DNA of 6,570 bases from Dehalococcoidia bacterium (lineage in GTDB: Bacteria; Chloroflexota; Dehalococcoidia; Tepidiformales; Tepidiformaceae): positions 1 to 6,570 of the forward strand of contig SLAK01000353.1 in assembly GCA_007126855.1 (NCBI GenBank), written 5' to 3'. The position numbers and the translations under genes are program-made. Positions 5,666-6,570 of the stretch are shown in pieces. The first letter of the stretch is position 1, and every line of letters starts with the position of its first letter. Under the pieces are notes generated by a model that had not been told where the DNA came from, made no database searches, and saw nothing but the letters and a program-made list of their open reading frames with translations.

Positions 5666-6472
5666 TCAGCGTTCGCCGTAGCTCACGGCCAGCCCCGCGC
5701 GCGCGTCGGACTGGATGCCGTACTGGGGGATCGGATAGCGGAGGCCGTTTTTCGACAGGCGTTCCATGCCGGCGATCGCGCGCGGCAGGTACTTTGGCGG
5801 CAGCGCCATCAGCAATTCGTCGTCGAGCACGCCGCCGTAGCGCCGTTCGGCGAAGCAGGGGATGGCCAGGCTTGGCTCGCCGGTCTTGAGCGCGCGGCCC
5901 CAGGAATCGGCGCAGGCGGATTCGCCCACGACGCTCCATTCGAACTTGCGGTAGCCGGACCACTGCAGGCCGTTGATGAAGATCATCATCTGGCCCGGGG
6001 TCGCGTAGATGAGCGCGATGTCCGGCGGGTCCAGCCGCCCGGATGCGAGCGGCGATACGGCCATCGCCGTGTAGGCGCCATAGGGCACCACGTCCATCGC
6101 CTCCTGGTGCGCTGCGGCGTCCTCCGGCGATTCGAACCAAACGCCGGCCATGGTGCGCCCGGAACGCCACTGCTCGTCCTGCGGATGCAGACCGATCACC
6201 GCGCCGCACTGCGCGCCGACCAGGTCGTCGTTGGTGATGCCAACGGTCCAGCCAAGCCGCGCGGCCTGGGCGACGACCTGGTCCGTGGTGTGGATGGCCT
6301 GTGGCCGCCGGATGCGCGGCACGGCTTCCAACTCCTCCACGGTGCGGAACAGTTTCATGCCGATGGGCGTCGTCTTGAGCCGCAGGAGGCGGTTCAGGGC
6401 CTCGACCAGCGCTGGCCAGTCGTAACTCTCTGGTTCTTCAATGCCGATTTCGCCGGTTTCGATGACGGGCAC
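5666..6472 (-). CDS. DUF169-family (COG2043) protein of unknown function
   Basis: 268 residues from GTG 6472. I chose this start because GAGGTGAT (6484-6477), an excellent ribosome site, lies four bases ahead of it. Starts at ATG 6478 or GTG 6481 would add two or three residues but sit too close to, or inside, that site. DUF169 landmarks are clear: TTPIGMKLFRTVEEL (34-48), an ACADSWGRALKTGEP stretch (186-200) and IPCFAERRYGGVLDDELLMALPP (204-226). Three cysteines, Cys89, Cys187 and Cys206, sit in or near these conserved blocks and could bind a metal or cofactor; that is inference. No signal peptide or membrane helix is seen, so the protein is probably cytoplasmic. The family is widespread in anaerobic archaea and in bacteria including Chloroflexota, with no established reaction. 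The length is typical and nothing appears broken. It precedes the small Cys/His protein gene on the same strand. Confidence 0.9.
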   Translation of the reverse strand: MPVIETGEIGIEEPESYDWPALVEALNRLLRLKTTPIGMKLFRTVEELEAVPRIRRPQAIHTTDQVVAQAARLGWTVGITNDDLVGAQCGAVIGLHPQDEQWRSGRTMAGVWFESPEDAAAHQEAMDVVPYGAYTAMAVSPLASGRLDPPDIALIYATPGQMMIFINGLQWSGYRKFEWSVVGESACADSWGRALKTGEPSLAIPCFAERRYGGVLDDELLMALPPKYLPRAIAGMERLSKNGLRYPIPQYGIQSDARAGLAVSYGER

Positions 6473-6500
6473 GGCCATCACCTCGTCGCAGGGTGGCTTG

Positions 6501-6530
6501 AGCCTACTCCGCGGCGGGTCGGCGCCGCAA
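6501..6530 (-). promoter_or_regulatory. Weak candidate promoter for the DUF169 gene
   Basis: On the minus strand TTGCGG (6530-6525) is followed by 18 bases and TAGGCT (6506-6501). Each hexamer matches only half of the sigma-70 consensus, but the spacing is acceptable and transcription would start about 22 bases before the GTG at 6472. The low match in GC-rich DNA means this could be chance. Confidence 0.28.
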
Positions 6531-6570
6531 TGCGCTCATGCGACACCGTTCATCGAAACCGTGGCGTCGA

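Noticed and set aside
5043..6209. A 388-codon open frame on the minus strand
   Set aside because: It overlaps both the DUF169 and Cys/His genes in another frame and is very Arg-rich without any motif, typical of a GC-rich shadow frame.
6536..6570. Possible C-terminus of another minus-strand gene (ending in TGA at 6538-6536) in the right-hand edge
   Set aside because: Only about ten codons are visible and another minus-strand frame is also open here, so no gene can be supported.

Overview
This is a high-GC bacterial window. The gene content fits a Chloroflexota organism, perhaps the class Dehalococcoidia: an ECF-type sigma factor is translationally coupled to a DUF5667-type membrane protein with a Pro/Thr-rich tail, beside a DUF169 (COG2043) protein. 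The taxonomic assignment is inference; only pyrG (CTP synthase) could settle it by phylogeny. I see no tRNA, rRNA, CRISPR array, insertion sequence or phage module.

Layout. (1) Bases 1-759, plus strand: the 3' part of a membrane PAP2-superfamily enzyme related to the Aur1/inositolphosphotransferase group, cut by the window edge. It converges with (2) 775-1242, minus: a four-helix membrane protein resembling DUF2269. (3) 1333-2970, minus: complete pyrG, with all catalytic landmarks and a good sigma-70-like promoter at 3006-3034. An imperfect inverted repeat spans its stop codon. (4) 2971-3470 is a 500-base divergent region. It holds the pyrG promoter, a possible 60-residue minus-strand gene, a 12-base direct repeat with a 20-base period, a candidate ECF-type promoter and a 12-codon leader reading frame.

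(5) 3471-4043 and 4040-5071, plus: an ECF-like sigma factor and a single-pass DUF5667-type protein whose start codon overlaps the sigma stop codon (ATGA). They look like a sigma factor and its membrane-bound regulator. A hairpin at 5076-5105 separates them from (6) 5113-5589, minus: a small protein with an N-terminal Cys/His cluster, and (7) 5666-6472, minus: a DUF169-family protein. A tight hairpin lies directly after the DUF169 stop codon, between these two genes.

The part most likely to hold something undescribed is 3300-5071. It combines a candidate self-activated sigma promoter, upstream repeats, a leader reading frame with a perfect Shine-Dalgarno sequence that has no start codon behind it, the coupled sigma/DUF5667 pair, and an extracytoplasmic Pro/Thr stalk ending in an acidic patch. 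The small cysteine protein at 5113-5589 is the least recognisable gene.
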